Shown piece by piece: positions 11,151 to 22,082 of a stretch of DNA of 64,000 bases. This DNA comes from Protopterus annectens. Lineage: Eukaryota > Chordata > Ceratodontiformes > Protopteridae. The position numbers and the translations under genes were made by a program. The notes beneath the pieces were generated by a model that was not told where the DNA came from, did no database searches, and saw only the letters and a list, made by a program, of their open reading frames with translations. The stretch spans positions 182,127,596-182,191,595 of the forward strand of contig NC_056732.1 of the NCBI RefSeq assembly GCF_019279795.1, in the 5' to 3' direction. Numbering within the stretch: the first letter of the stretch is position 1; each line of letters opens with the position of its first letter.

Positions 11151-11345
11151 AATGCATCAAAATGGCTGCAGAGATGGTAGGAAAGTATAAGTCCATGGTT
11201 ATAGAACTTTAGTTTGTGCTTTATTACTTGTGGATGGTATAAAAGGTTTAACAACCGGCTACTAGCTTATTACTTGTACTTACAGGGCTGTGTTCCTCAA
11301 GATGAAAGCCAGTTGCTCTTTGTGCAACTAGGTACTGGGAAGTTG

Positions 11346-12040
11346 TCTGAGGTAACCTTTCATAAGGAAACTTAATTCAAGGCATTTATAACTGTACAGG
11401 GCAGTGTATGGCTCCTCATAAATTTAAATTCAACTAAATCTAAACTCACTATTTTAGCACTAAAAGCAGTGCAAGCAGTATCAGTATTAAGGAAGAAAAC
11501 ATTTAAAAAATGCCATGTTGGTCCAATAGCAGAAACTACAAAGACACTGGAACACAAATGTGATGTTATACCTTTAATTGGACCAACAAAGGTTTTGCAA
11601 TTATTTGACCTTTTGAGTTGGCATGAGCTCTTCATCAGGAATTATTAAGTTATTGATGAAGTTTCCTTCCATATTCCAAATGACATGCAGTAGGTGCATT
11701 GGAGGCACTTAATCGTGCTTAGGCATGACTGTGTAATATGAAAGAAAGACCTGTCAACATATTTCTGAGAGAAAGAGAAGGAGAAAAACAGATGCAAAAT
11801 TGAAATGTAACATCTTTTAATGTTGCTCACTTGTTGGTTTAAAACTCCATAATCTTTAATTATCAATTTAAAGTACCTTGAGATTCCCAGTGAGAAGCAA
11901 ACTCTCCACATTCAGTGCTGTTTCATCATATGATGTTTCATTTTAAAACTACAGTGATTCTGAGTATTTGTAGGTTTATGTCAAGTCTGCCATGTATTTT
12001 GATAATATTTATTTTTAGACCCAGAAAAGAGCTTGCTGCT
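11346..12040. other. Anonymous sequence with a short retroelement remnant
   Basis: No gene is supported. A minus-strand remnant at about 11,500-11,645 holds a hammerhead-like core and the 13-mer shared with 4,515-4,527. It also holds an inverted pair, TTGGTCC near 11,518 and GGACCAA near 11,579. Confidence 0.5.
11611..11638 (-). ncRNA. Decayed hammerhead-ribozyme-like core 2
   Basis: The minus strand reads CTGATGA, a stem II candidate (GAG...CTC), then AAAA. CTGATGA is the canonical hammerhead box. The expected G of GAAA follows a C and is A here. Downstream comes a tail with TTTGTTGGTCCAA. Confidence 0.45.
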
Positions 12041-12454
12041 GGGGGTATATATTATAAAATCGACCACTTAACTTGTCGAACATCCAAACGTCGACAGCTA
12101 AACAGTGAAATCTTAAAACCATGAATGGCCACTTCTGCAATGTTTTTCATAAGGAAAAACTTTGCTTAGCCATCGACACTAAAACAAACTTTCAAACCCT
12201 AATTAAGTGGGGGGCTTCGCTTTCCACACCCTCTGATGTGGGGGGCTGTGCCTCCCACCCCCCAACTAAATATACCAACTCCAAGATCACTCTACATTGG
12301 GGGAAAAGGGCAAATTCCCAATAACAGCCAGGCAAATTTTTTCCCTATGAAAAAATTTGTGGAACTGTCCATTTGCGGTTTTAAGCTTTCACTGTTTAGC
12401 TGTCGACATTTCGGTGTTCAACAAGCTAAACTTTCACTGTACTAATATCGACCC
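12041..12454. mobile_element. MITE 1 (hAT-like by target-site length)
   Basis: This 414 bp non-coding element has long imperfect terminal inverted repeats. The inner arms share gtcgacagctaaacagtgaa near 12,091 and its reverse complement near 12,400. It is bounded by the direct repeat TGCTGCT (12,034-12,040 and 12,455-12,461). A 7-8 bp duplication would suit the hAT superfamily. The centre (12,238-12,319) is GC-rich and shared with MITE 2 at 61,385-61,653. No transposase is encoded, so it must be mobilised in trans. Confidence 0.7.
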
Positions 12455-12461
12455 TGCTGCT

Positions 12462-13398
12462 AGAACCCTTCCTCTAAAGATACTCTATTTTCAAGAAGAA
12501 ATGTGGCTAGCTCTACAAATTTGTTTATATGACAATGACATGACATCATATTATAGGCCCACAGAGTACAATGTGTGGAAAAAAGAAGCCTTGGCCACAG
12601 AATAAGAATCACAGGAGTATTTCTGTCTTTAGCCACACAATTGTGGGATAGAACAAATTATTCAAATTTGGTAACCACTTAATGGTGTTGGGACACTAAC
12701 GTAATTTAAAAGACAAAGGACTCTAACCCCATGTGCAAAAAATGGGAAAAGAGGAGTTGTAAATGGATGGATGGATGGATAGATATGTTCACAACAGGAA
12801 TGTTTCCATTTGCTGCCCATATTAATAGTTTAAAGATTTCTTTGGTGCTCAGGTTGTGCTGTCCCATACCTTAGTGGATCACTATACGTACCAATAATTC
12901 CTATTATTAACTGTCGGCCACAACTAATTCTGTTTCTTCCATCTCATCATATGAACCACAGATTAACAAACAATAACATAATGGCAAATAAAGACAAATA
13001 GAAATCATGGAACAGTGAGCAGTTTAAGGTCTTATTTATTGCAGACTCATTAACAACCTTCTAGTCAGGCCATATATTTCTGGTATCTAGTGACTTTTTC
13101 TACCATCTGCTCAGTAGCCCAAAATTTAATGGCTAGCTTTAATGGGTATTTCTATGGTTTCTTGTTTACCTGTGCATCATGACATAGCTAATGGTTCAGC
13201 ACTAATGTATGGCTGTTTAATGACATAACAAAATGGTGTACTTGAAATTGACTTTTCACTTTAGTCTCTGTCACTACCCATCCTGACTATAATCAGTAAC
13301 CTATGACCTTTCTTCCTCATTTTCCTATTACAGAGTGCTTCTTTACTGAATGTAGTAAGGTGAAAGTCTGACTTCACTGTAATTTGAGTGAAAGACTA
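12462..13398. other. No gene; short (GGAT)n tract
   Basis: Anonymous AT-rich sequence. A short GGAT run lies at 12,763-12,782 and could be the decayed tail of a SINE, but no body is recognisable. Confidence 0.5.
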
Positions 13399-13804
13399 CA
13401 CATTGTATCTTATGCTGCAGTGCCACATCCCTAATACTTACAGTGACAGTACTGTTCACATTGTATCTTATGCTGAGGTACCACATCCCAAATACTTACA
13501 GTGACAGTACTGTTCACATTGTATCTTATGCTGAGGTACCATGTCCCAAATACTTACAGTGACAGTACTGTTCACATTGTATCTTATGCTGCGGTACCAC
13601 ATCCCTAATACTTACAGTGACAGTACTGTTCACATTGTATCTTATGCTGCAGTACCAAGTCCCTAATACTTAAAGTAACAGTACTGTTCACATTGTATCT
13701 TATGCTGTGATACCACGTCCCAAATACTTACAGTGACAGTACTGTTCACATTGTATCTTATGCTGCAGTACCACGTCCCTAATACTTACAGTGACAGTAC
13801 TGTT
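13399..13804. repeat. 58 bp minisatellite, seven copies
   Basis: Seven units start at 13,399, 13,457, 13,515, 13,573, 13,631, 13,689 and 13,747 with an exact 58 bp step. Each begins cacattgtatcttatgctg and ends acagtactgtt. The copies differ by scattered substitutions, for example at the position after tgctg. The exact length conservation suggests recent spread or homogenisation. No coding frame or spacer structure is present. Confidence 0.97.
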
Positions 13805-14717
13805 ATTCTATTACAAGTGCTACAGTCACACCATTGAAAAGATCTGGCCTGCATCACAACCATTCCATTGCAGAGGGCAAGCAATACCTGCTGAAGAATG
13901 CCTTTGGAGAAGCACTACTTTCCCAGACATGTATGGAAATTAATATGGACTTGTGGCATTCCCTTGGGCATGGCTGGATCTCTGACTTGCATTCACTCAT
14001 CTAGTCAATGAACTCACTAGGAGCATGTCATAACAGTTTTTACTATGTTCTCTCCATGACTTATGAATTTCACTTCAACAGATAGTAAAACAAAACAGAA
14101 GAATCTGGTACAAAAGGAAGCTATTCAGAAGAGTAATTAACTCTGTCTGTGTCTAATTAGCAGCATTTATTTTGCTACCTAACTTCAGGCATTTTAGAGC
14201 TTCTTAAAAACGCAGCTGACATCAGTAGTTCTAGTTAAGCATGTCTGTTGTGCAAAATCAATGTAGAGATTTAGTATGATAATGGAAAGCTTCTGATGTA
14301 TCACCACTTAACAGTGTGCTCTTTCATACTTAACAGTACTAATTCACTAGGCAAGCAGATTCATGCCATGCAAAGGAGTTAACGGGAAAAAAATTCCACT
14401 TTCTCAAACAATATTTATAACCACTTTAGATGACATTGTTTTAAATATTTAAAGTCTTTATGGGATCCTTCAGTGGAGTAATAGACTTGTGTACAAAGAA
14501 TTTACAGAAGTAGAAACCTGACATTTTTTGGTAAATGCCTAATAAAAGTTTCAGTGAAAAAAATATTGCCTCTGAAACTTTAACTTTTTTAGTTGAAGTC
14601 TTTAAAATATTTGGAGATCTTCCCACATTATAACTGAACAGAATCTTAATGTTGCACATTTTAAATCTTTAGGGGGCTTTTTTATTTTAATCGTTGAGTT
14701 ATAAAGACAAAAATTTG
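13805..14717. other. No gene or recognised repeat
   Basis: AT-rich anonymous sequence. No domain, tRNA box or terminal repeat was found. Confidence 0.5.
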
Positions 14718-15053
14718 TCTTTCGGCTTCTCCCGTTAGGGGTTACCACAGTGGCTCACCAGTCCACAGATTGATTGGCAGTGAAGATTTTATAGTGTCAC
14801 GTTGTCAGCTTGGTGCCCAACAGATCACTGGTCCACAGATTGACTGGCAGTGGGTTTTTTATGGTGTCGAGTTCCCAGCCCAGCGTCCAAGCTTCACAGA
14901 AGGCACATGCACACACCTACTGCATGTCTTTAAAACTAATTCAGCCACAGGGAGGACATGCAAACTCCAAACAGAAGGCACTCTATCGAGAATTGAACAG
15001 GAAGACCCCTTGCTGTGAGGTGACAACCCTACCCACTGCACCACTGCGGCCGA
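14718..15053 (-). repeat. tRNA-derived SINE, minus strand, with internal duplication
   Basis: Read on the minus strand, it runs from a tRNA-like head near 15,050 through the shared body to the 3' phrase gccgaaagac at about 14,716-14,725. It matches the SINE at 31,174-31,523. It contains a 70 bp tandem duplication: gtccacagat recurs at 14,761 and 14,831. No clear target-site duplication flanks it. Confidence 0.75.
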
Positions 15054-15322
15054 CATCACAACTGTGGCCAACAAAGATGTGTTTAATAAATCAATTGTAT
15101 GTGTTCTGAGAGATTCCTGTTTAGCTGCACTATGACCATGACATATTTTTTCAAAATCTTAAATACAATGGTGGCATGCACATACATAAGAATAAATTAC
15201 TTAGGTTCATAGGTTCATAGGTTCATACTAGGCTATCTGCCCTGGGGCAATTACAAGCCTAGCCTGATTCTGTATGGCTTACGCCACCCCTTGATTTGAG
15301 TATACTGTGCCCTTTTTAAGGT

Positions 15323-16080
15323 TTAGTTTACTGTGCCTCTGTCTAATAGTGACACGGGAGTAATCCCTGGGACAAACCTACGATCCCCCATCCACCTATC
15401 GAGATTCTTCTTGAAGAGATTCAGTGAGGTGCTCTGCCTCACATGAACTGGAATTCTATTCCAGAGCGAAGGGAGCCTCTGGGTTATGAACCTGTCCCTC
15501 CAGCAAGTTCTATTTATTTCTGTGCTGAGGTTCAAGTCCCTCGAGCGTGTGGCTCTAAGGGATTTAGATTTACTGAGGTGGAGCATGTCCATTAATTCTG
15601 GATTTGACATAGCTTTGTATGTCAGGCATAGATCGCCTCAAGTAGGCGGTATGCAACTGAGTAGAGCTGGAGTTTTTAACCGAGCAGCATATGGCATCTG
15701 TTTGAGACCCTTGATCCTCTTGATGAGATACTTTTGGGGTCTTTCTAATTGCTGCAGGTGTCGGGTAAGGTACATCCCAAAAGGGGCATTGTATTCTATG
15801 ATGGGCCTGATGAGGGGTGAATAAAGGGCACGTTTGCCTCTCTTGATCTAGATGTGAAACCCTTCATGATGAGGTGGGCTATGTAGAAGGTCTTTCTAAC
15901 CACTTTGGCAATGTGGTTTTCAAAGGAGAGATTGCTATCAACTTGGGTCCCCAGGTCCCTAATAACTTTCTCTGTATTTAATGGGTTTCCGCCTATGTGG
16001 TAATTTGTGGGCACATTGTTTTGCCAAAGGGTATGACTATACATTTTTTGGCATTTAGCTTTAAACCATGGCACTGGCAC
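15323..16080 (-). pseudogene. CR1-like ORF2 C-terminal region (copy D), frameshifted
   Basis: Two frames follow the RT. Frame 16,080-15,796 overlaps the RT frame end and reads VIRDLGTQVDSNLSFENHIA. Frame 15,610-15,323 reads TRSRDLNL, CWRDRFITQRLP and LFKKNLDRWMGDRRFVPGIT before the stop. At least two frameshifts and one stop separate these from each other and from the RT. The region is conserved across copies, but its role is not known. Confidence 0.8.
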
Positions 16081-17336
16081 CAGTTATCTGTCTCTGTGAG
16101 ACCTTTTTGAAGGATGTTTGTGTCAGCTGGAGAGTTGATTATGGCGCCCAGTTTGCAGTCGTCTGTGAACTTGGTGAGCCATAGTCCTCCCACGTTTGCC
16201 TGTACCTCGGAAAAGTATATACCGAGCAAGAGTGGTCCCAGGACAGAACCCTGTGGGACGCCACTTGTGACCGGTTTCGAGTCTGACATGGATCCAGCAA
16301 CTCTCACTCTGTGGGTTCTGTCTTTGAGCCAGTTTGCGACCCATCTTGTGACATAGGGGTTTATATTTAAGCTGGATAGCTTATCTATGATGCCCGAGTG
16401 GGGTATTGTGTCAAATGCCTTTGCAAGGTCCAGATAGGCTGTGTGGACTACCTTCCCTTCATCTATGGCTTTGGTGACTGTTTCAAAGAAGTCAACCAGG
16501 TTCAAAAGGCAGGATCTGCCCTTGACAAAGCCGAACTGGGTAGGATCTAGTGTCTGTAGGTCCCCAATGTCTTTGTTTATGAGCTCCATGATGATCCTCT
16601 CCATAGCCTTGCAGACTAAGCTAGTCAGGCTTATGGTGCGATAGTTTCCAGGGTCTGTAGAGGCTCCACCTTTGTGGAGTGGGACCACTGTTGCTGTATG
16701 CCATTCTGTGGGCACATATCCTGTAGTGAGGCTGAGATTGTATAGCTGTTTTATTTGAGGGATTAGTTCCTCTTGGAGTTCATGTAGGACGCAACCTGGG
16801 ATGCCATCTGGTCCCATGGAAGCAGTGTTTTTTGCTTTGGAGAGGGCAGCCTTCACCTGAGCATCAGATATGTTTGGGAGGCAGCCCTCTGCCGGGATAG
16901 ATACTTGCTCTTTTGGGGGGGAGGGGGTGGAGAAGTTTGCACCGAACCTGTCTGCCAGGATATTGGCGATGTCTGTGGGTTCAGTGTATTTTTTGTCATT
17001 TAGAATCAACTCAGAACAAGTCTGGGAGTTGCATCCCAGGTTTCTAACATAACTGAAAAAAGCCTTATGATTGTCTTTGCTGTCCTGTGCAATTTTTCTC
17101 TCAAAGCTGGCCTTGGAGGATTTTATGAGGGATCGTAATTTTTTGCTAGTACTAATCAGAGATGCCTTCCCTATTAGGGATTTTGCTCTATCATGTAATA
17201 GCTTCCTCCTTCTGTTGTACAGTTTATTTATGGCAGGGGTCCACCAGACTGGACGCCTGCCTTTGGATGATTGGGGTCTTGGTTTTGTTTGGGATAGCAT
17301 GATCCATGCATTTCTGGAGATGTCCGTAGAATGCAT
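15993..17336 (-). pseudogene. CR1-like ORF2 reverse transcriptase (copy D)
   Basis: This is a 447-residue open frame covering the linker and the RT fingers and palm. It copies element RNA at the nicked target. Visible motifs are RPVWWTPAINKL (28-39), NYRTISLTSL (231-240), QFGFVKGRSC (267-276), DLAKAFD (303-309, first catalytic Asp), VPQGSVLGPLL (360-370) and FTDD (390-393, at 16,158-16,169). Copy E has FADD at this last box, so FTDD is a private variant. The frame ends by frameshift soon after HGLKLNAKKC. The 5' side is cut off from the endonuclease by stops. Confidence 0.9.
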
Positions 17337-17423
17337 TTATATAGGATTCTGCAGTTTGGGCCATAGTTTCCACTGGCCCTGGGGCCTTGAAGGATTCCAC
17401 TTCGGTTTTGAGAAGTAAGAAGT

Positions 17424-18116
17424 TCAGTTTTGAGAAGTTTTCACTGTGGTTTTCTGGGCTGGGGGTGGGGTCGGGATGTGGACATCCAGTGAAATTAATT
17501 TATGGTCTGATCTTACCAATGAGGGATATACTTCTGGTGTGGAGCATAGAGTCCCCATGTTGGTAATGATCAGGTCTAGTATGTTGTCCCCTCTTGTGAG
17601 AGTGGTGACTAGTTGTTCCATAGCATTTGAGTTTATAATTTCCAGGAACCTTTGGGCTAAGGTGCTGGGGCTTGAGTAGTGCTCCCAGTCAATGTTTGGG
17701 TAGTTGAAGTCACCCAATATAATGGTGTTCGGAGAGATCTTCATGTTCTCCAATGTTTTCAGGAAAGCCGAGTGGGATTCCTGACTTTGAGAGGGTGGTC
17801 TGTAGGATGCTATAAACTTTAAAGCAGTCTTGCCCACTGTTAGTTGCACATGGATGGTCTCCAATACTTCGTGCAATGCCACTAACCTGGAGGTGTGGAT
17901 ATCCTTGATAAATATGGAAACTCCCCCTTCTTTTGTGGTTCGGTCCGGGTTTTGGGGCCGAAAAGCATGATATGAGGTATAGCCTGGTAGTGCTGGGGTG
18001 CTCTCTGGAGCCTTGAACCAGGTTTCTGTCACTGCACAGATATTGATGTTCTCCATACTGAGGAGAGCTTCGAGTGCGTGCATCTTGAGGTTAAGACTTC
18101 TGGCGTTTAGCAGCAT
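17424..18116 (-). pseudogene. CR1-like ORF2 AP-type endonuclease (copy D)
   Basis: This 230-residue open frame holds the target-nicking endonuclease. The catalytic blocks are LLNARSL (2-8), TETW (30-33), GDFN (135-138) and SDHKLI (203-208), matching the Asn, Glu, Asp and His positions of the family. An in-frame stop separates it from the RT downstream. Upstream, the ORF1 esterase frame ends about 60 bp away, the compact spacing expected of a bicistronic CR1 element. Confidence 0.88.
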
Positions 18117-18177
18117 TACCCTTAGTTTCTTGTTCCTTGTGCTGTCTATGGGGGTGGGTTTGACTTTTGAGCCTTGC

Positions 18178-18663
18178 CTAAAAAGGCACTATGGGGGTGG
18201 CAAGAGCCTTTGCCAATATCCGAAAGCCCAGTGGTGACAGGTGCAAGCCATCCCTAGCAAAGCAATGTGGCTTGTCGAGCATGTCATCCCAGGCTGACAG
18301 ACACTGGATCCCCTTTGAATGACACCAAAATTTTAGCCAATTGTTAAAATTGATCATTTTGTCTTTGTATTGTGGCATCATTCTAGGTGAGGGTAAGATG
18401 CTGCTCAAGGTCAGGGTCATACCAGCCTGGGCTACATGATCAGAGAGCTCCTCTTTGTCTCTTTTCATGTAGTCCAGGGAGGTATGTCTCAGGTCATTCA
18501 CACCAGCATGTACAATGACTGAGTCATATTTGTATTACCTTTGAAGTGACCTGAGTGCTTGTGTTATGTGACGGATCCTAGCACCTGACAGGCAGCTCAC
18601 CATGACCTTCTCTTTATTCAGCCTGGTGAGCGGGACGTCAGTGTGTCTGACAATAGAGTCACC
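18178..18663 (-). pseudogene. CR1-like ORF1 SGNH/GDSL-type esterase (copy D)
   Basis: The lipolytic domain of CR1 ORF1. All four SGNH blocks are visible on the minus strand: GDS at 18,655-18,663 (nucleophile Ser), CLSGARI around 18,585 (Gly), GVNDLRH near 18,500 (Asn), and ARDGLHLSPLG near 18,240 (Asp and His). One TAA at 18,535-18,537 interrupts the frame, where a Gln codon CAA is a likely ancestor. The 5' part of ORF1, with the zinc finger, is missing through truncation. Its role in CR1 mobility is not settled; binding or hydrolysis of membrane lipids has been suggested. Confidence 0.8.
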
Positions 18664-18715
18664 TATTACAAGAGTATCAGGTGTGTTATTCAGCCTTAAG
18701 GCAATAGTCAGTGAG

Positions 18716-19019
18716 CACAGGGATTCTAAAGGAAATATTTCCTGAGTGAATGAAGGTTAAAATTCACATTGCAACATCTTATTATTGTTTTCATATCTTT
18801 AGCAAGATACATCTCTTTCATTTGTTTTCTTAGCTCATATTTTTAAAGCAGAATGCACAAAAATCATAGAATTCTGGTCATTTAAGCGAAAGTAGTTACA
18901 ATGAAAACAATGACCTCAATATAACGGAAGAAGGTGTGGAAATACAGATTGCAATAATGCAAGCTGTTTAAAAATGTAGAAATTAATGTGAATAACAAAC
19001 GTACTAGTTCTGCAGGGTC
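18716..19019. other. No gene or recognised repeat
   Basis: About 300 bp of AT-rich sequence between the truncated CR1-like copy D and the DIRS-order fragment. Confidence 0.5.
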
Positions 19020-19770
19020 ACACCTCTCAATGTAGCCTGTCTAGGCAGTATGTGCTGCAGTATGTATCTCTGGATTGGCATGATATTGAATGGAAAGCAT
19101 TTCTTTGACAGGGGCTTGACCATGGGTTGTGCTGTGGCCTGTGCCACATTTGAACATTTAGCGCTGCTTTACATTGAATTTGGGAATCTGGTTGCTTGGG
19201 TAGGAAGACTGGGTTCAATACGGATGACATTTTTATTATCAAGGAATGAAAGGAATAATACACAAGGCATTATTTCTTTTCAACAGCCGTGCTAGCAGAT
19301 GGATGCAAAATTTGTAAAAACAGATTGGAAGTCCTAGAGAAGACTTGTCTAAGTCTGACAGTAGATGTCACTGCTTAGGCTTTCAAATCTTTGGAATGGA
19401 TAATTGAAGAGCTTAAGGGGAGAAAGAAACCAAGGCTGAGGGAAGTGATACTTTTGTTAGCTCTGCTTAATTTTGCTTGCTGAGTAATAGCTCCAGATAT
19501 TGTATTCACTAAGTCATTAATTTATTGAAAGGATCAAAACAACAGCATCACAGGATTTGGATTATAAGTGAGATGAAATCTGACTTAACTTGAGGTGAGT
19601 TTTTGAAACAGTACAATGGAATATCTCTTGGGGAACAAGACTGTGAGAAGAGTATAGATACTAAGGTTTGTACTGATGTAACAGGCTTGGTAGGAATGGT
19701 TGGTTATTTGCTCAGCTTTGCTTTTTGGACAAAAGCCTGATAGTCTTTATCAAGCACCATGGTGTAGGAA
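19020..19770 (+). pseudogene. DIRS-order retroelement RT/RNase H fragment, decayed
   Basis: The plus strand in shifting frames reads DRGLTMGCAVACATFEHL (about 19,108-19,160), ADGCKICKNRLE and VLEKT (from about 19,291), and EVILLLALLNFAC (about 19,442-19,480). It then reads FLKQYNGISL-like and TDVTGLVGMVGYL-like segments (19,600-19,715). This order matches the RT thumb, connection and RNase H of tyrosine-recombinase retroelements. In that family the GC.ISC..FE and LNFAC motifs and a TDA.G.G RNase H box are typical. Stops and frameshifts are frequent, and no recombinase part is recognisable nearby. Confidence 0.55.
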
Positions 19771-20317
19771 GAATGCTAAAGGCATGGGCTGGGATTCACA
19801 TGTGACTGCCTAACCAGTGGTAACCTCTGGGTTAAAACTGCTGCTGGTCCTCTTAAAGGTTTTCCATAGTATTAAGATTTATTCTTCTTATCTTGGCCAG
19901 ACTTTGCTTGCTGTATTTTTGTATCATGAGTGCTTTTTTACAATAAATCAACTCATGGACAGGCGAAGTGAAAGCATGGATGATCTTCTCATATGGGGAG
20001 TTCTTATCATTTCAATGGATCATCTATAATGGACCAGTCTGGTAAAAGGCACCAGGTTGCTTTGGGGAATAATGAGTTGATGTTTCCACTTAGCTTAGCA
20101 TGCAGTTTTCATGGGTAAAAAAGGGTCCTACTGGGTCAGTGCTTGTGTGGGAGTCTGGAGACATCATGCAAGTATAAAGGTCTGAGGAGGCATTAAAAAA
20201 AACATTGTTGTTCATCTCAGTTTCAGATTTGACCAAAGGCAGAGCCTTGGCAGACGTTATTAAGAGCGACCAAAGGCAGAGCCTTGGCAGATGTTATTAA
20301 GAGCATACAGAAGGGAA
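19771..20317. other. Anonymous sequence with a 37 bp tandem duplication
   Basis: No gene is supported. Units 20,231-20,267 and 20,268-20,304, starting gaccaaaggcagagccttgg, are tandem copies differing at one base. Confidence 0.7.
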
Positions 20318-21947
20318 TATCAAGGGATGGTCAGCAATATATTAGCTGAACAGCAATTTTTGTCTTTGTCGATGATTTAAAACTGTATAGCTCATCAGAT
20401 GTGGAACTGAAAGTACAACTGCAAATAGTCAAACTTTTTCAGATGATATAAGAATGTCATTTGGTATGTCATTTGGTCTTGATAAATTGTGCAAAAGCAA
20501 CTTTTAAAGCAGGAAAACTGCAACACCAAGAAAACATCAGTTTGGTACAGAAGGTGATGTAAAAGAACTTGAGCAAGAGGGAGTGTATAAATATTTGGGA
20601 ATTGATGAAGGATCAACAATAAAACATGAACATATGCAAATAAAACTTAGTAAGTAATACTTTAGAAGACTTAAATTAATCCTGAAAACAGCATTGTCAT
20701 CTATGAACAAAATCCAAGCTTTAAACCAATTTGCTCTTCCTGTCCTAGCTTACAGTATTGGAGTGATTGACTGGCCCCAAAACATGTTGGCTAGATTAGA
20801 TAGGAAACCAAGAAGGATTCTTCATGCTCAACAAATGATTTATAAAAATCAGTGCATAACAAGATTATATATTCTCCGTTCTGAAGGAGGGATGAGCCTC
20901 CTTGAAATTGATTACATGTATAGATCTGCAATTGTGGGCTTCCACACATATCTGTTGACCTCACATGACTCAAATATAGTGAAAGTTCTGAAACATGAGG
21001 AGAATAAATCTAAGATGATGTCTCTACTTAATCTAGCAGAAGTATGTCGGCGTCAGTCAGGAATGGAAATCAAACCAGAAGTAGATAAAAATCGGGCAGT
21101 AACTGAATGTGCCAAAAAACAAAAGAAAGACGATAAAGTGAAAGACCAGATGAGAAGGCAAGAATTGTGGAAAATGCATAAATATAGTTGCAAGTATAGA
21201 AAACTTCCTGGAGAACCTCATGTTGATCAGAAATGAACTTAGGAATAGTTAAGGAGAGGCAAATTCAAGCCAAGAGATGAAAGGTTAATATTGGCAGCCC
21301 AAGATAGTGGGCTACATACACGGTTTACAAAGTCCATTGAACATGTGGGAGAAACAGACAGGTTTTGTAAAAAAGAACTGGAAACAGTTGCACACTTCAT
21401 TACAGAAAGACTATATACTGAAAGGCTATTGCACTGGGGATTGTGCAAACATTATGGTACTGAAGTGGCTGAAAATCATTGGAAACATAAGCCACAAATC
21501 ATTATAGAAAATAATGAAGTTTACATCACATGGGATCACCCATTACCAACAGTTCAAAAGGTAGATGCTAGAAAACTGGATATAGTGGTCCAAGAAAAGA
21601 AGACAAGAGTTACATTGATCACTGAAATTGCCACACCCGGTGACTACAGTGTCTTGCATACAGAATACACAGTCATAAAATATCAGGATTTGCAGGCAGA
21701 AATGAGAGCAATGTGGAAGAAAGATACCCAGACAGTTCCAACAGTGGTAGGAGCAATGGGTCTTATAAAAAAGAATTTACAATCATATTTAGATATGTTA
21801 TGAATACATGTAACTCTATACGAATTGCAGAAAGAGTCATTACTGGGCACATTATGGATGCTGTGAAGAGCACTTCTGGCTGACACTTATCAAGATGATG
21901 CTTATCAAGGGATGTTCACCAATATATTAGCCGAAGAACAATTTTTG
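20318..21947 (+). mobile_element. R2/R4-like LINE, 5'-truncated, with flanking repeats
   Basis: This is a 3' piece of a non-LTR retrotransposon of the restriction-like-endonuclease type. It starts at the RT active site. Direct repeats of 45 bp, matching at 40 positions, flank it at 20,318-20,362 and 21,903-21,947. They are consistent with an old, unusually long target-site duplication. The 3' side leads into TC and TA microsatellites. Confidence 0.65.
20359..21806 (+). pseudogene. R2/R4-like ORF: RT end, linker and restriction-like endonuclease
   Basis: It starts with FVFVDDLKLY, the RT catalytic box with both Asp intact (FVDD at 20,365-20,376). After a frameshift come VYKYLGI (20,583) and the frame 20,694-21,236, with ALPVLAYSIGVIDWP and LYILRSEGGMSLLEID. 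Three in-frame stops at 21,234-21,248 precede the frame that ends at 21,803. That part holds a Cys/His remnant (FCKKELETVAHF) and LDIVV...LITEIATPGD, aligning with the PD...D/E-type endonuclease core of R2/R4-like elements. The usual Pro-Asp is Leu-Asp here. The clade call (R4/Dong versus a relative) is uncertain. Confidence 0.75.
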
Positions 21948-21989
21948 CAGACTTCAAAAATGGGTGAAGGGATAGGACAGCTGGTACAC

Positions 21990-22001
21990 CTCTCTCTCTC
22001 T

Positions 22002-22073
<72 letters not shown>
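21990..22073. repeat. (TC)n then (TA)n microsatellite
   Basis: TC units at 21,990-22,003 run directly into about 70 bp of TA repeats. Confidence 0.97.
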
Positions 22074-22078
<5 letters not shown>

Positions 22079-22082
22079 TTAT

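Larger units (their letters stand above)
9285..11345 (-). mobile_element. CR1-like LINE copy C, internally deleted
   Basis: The 3' end carries the family 8-mer tail, AGGTTCAT-type units at about 9,283-9,312, followed by the C-terminal and late RT region to about 10,377. The sequence then jumps to the ORF1 esterase region and 5' end (10,378-11,345). The endonuclease and early RT are absent. The 5' part matches the 5' region of the copy at 48.8-51.9 kb. The element therefore keeps both ends but lacks its middle, like a non-autonomous derivative. Confidence 0.8.
15205..18715 (-). mobile_element. CR1-like LINE copy D, best-preserved
   Basis: This minus-strand copy runs from an ORF1 esterase (about 18,663-18,178) through the endonuclease (18,116-17,424) and RT (17,336-15,993) to the C-terminal region and an AGGTTCAT-type tail at 15,205-15,228. 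It is truncated at the 5' end near 18,715. It provides the reference order for all other copies in the window. Features known for the CR1 clade (esterase ORF1, AP-type endonuclease, short tandem 3' tail) are all present. Confidence 0.9.

Noticed and set aside
12121-12605. Overlapping plus-strand frames of 67-82 codons
   Set aside because: They lie within or across MITE 1 and its inverted repeats. There is no homology or codon signal.
13399-13804. Possible CRISPR-like array
   Set aside because: The units are continuous 58 bp tandem copies without unique spacers, in a vertebrate-type genome.
16114-18237. Several plus-strand frames over CR1-like copy D
   Set aside because: All are antisense shadows of the endonuclease, RT and ORF1 frames.
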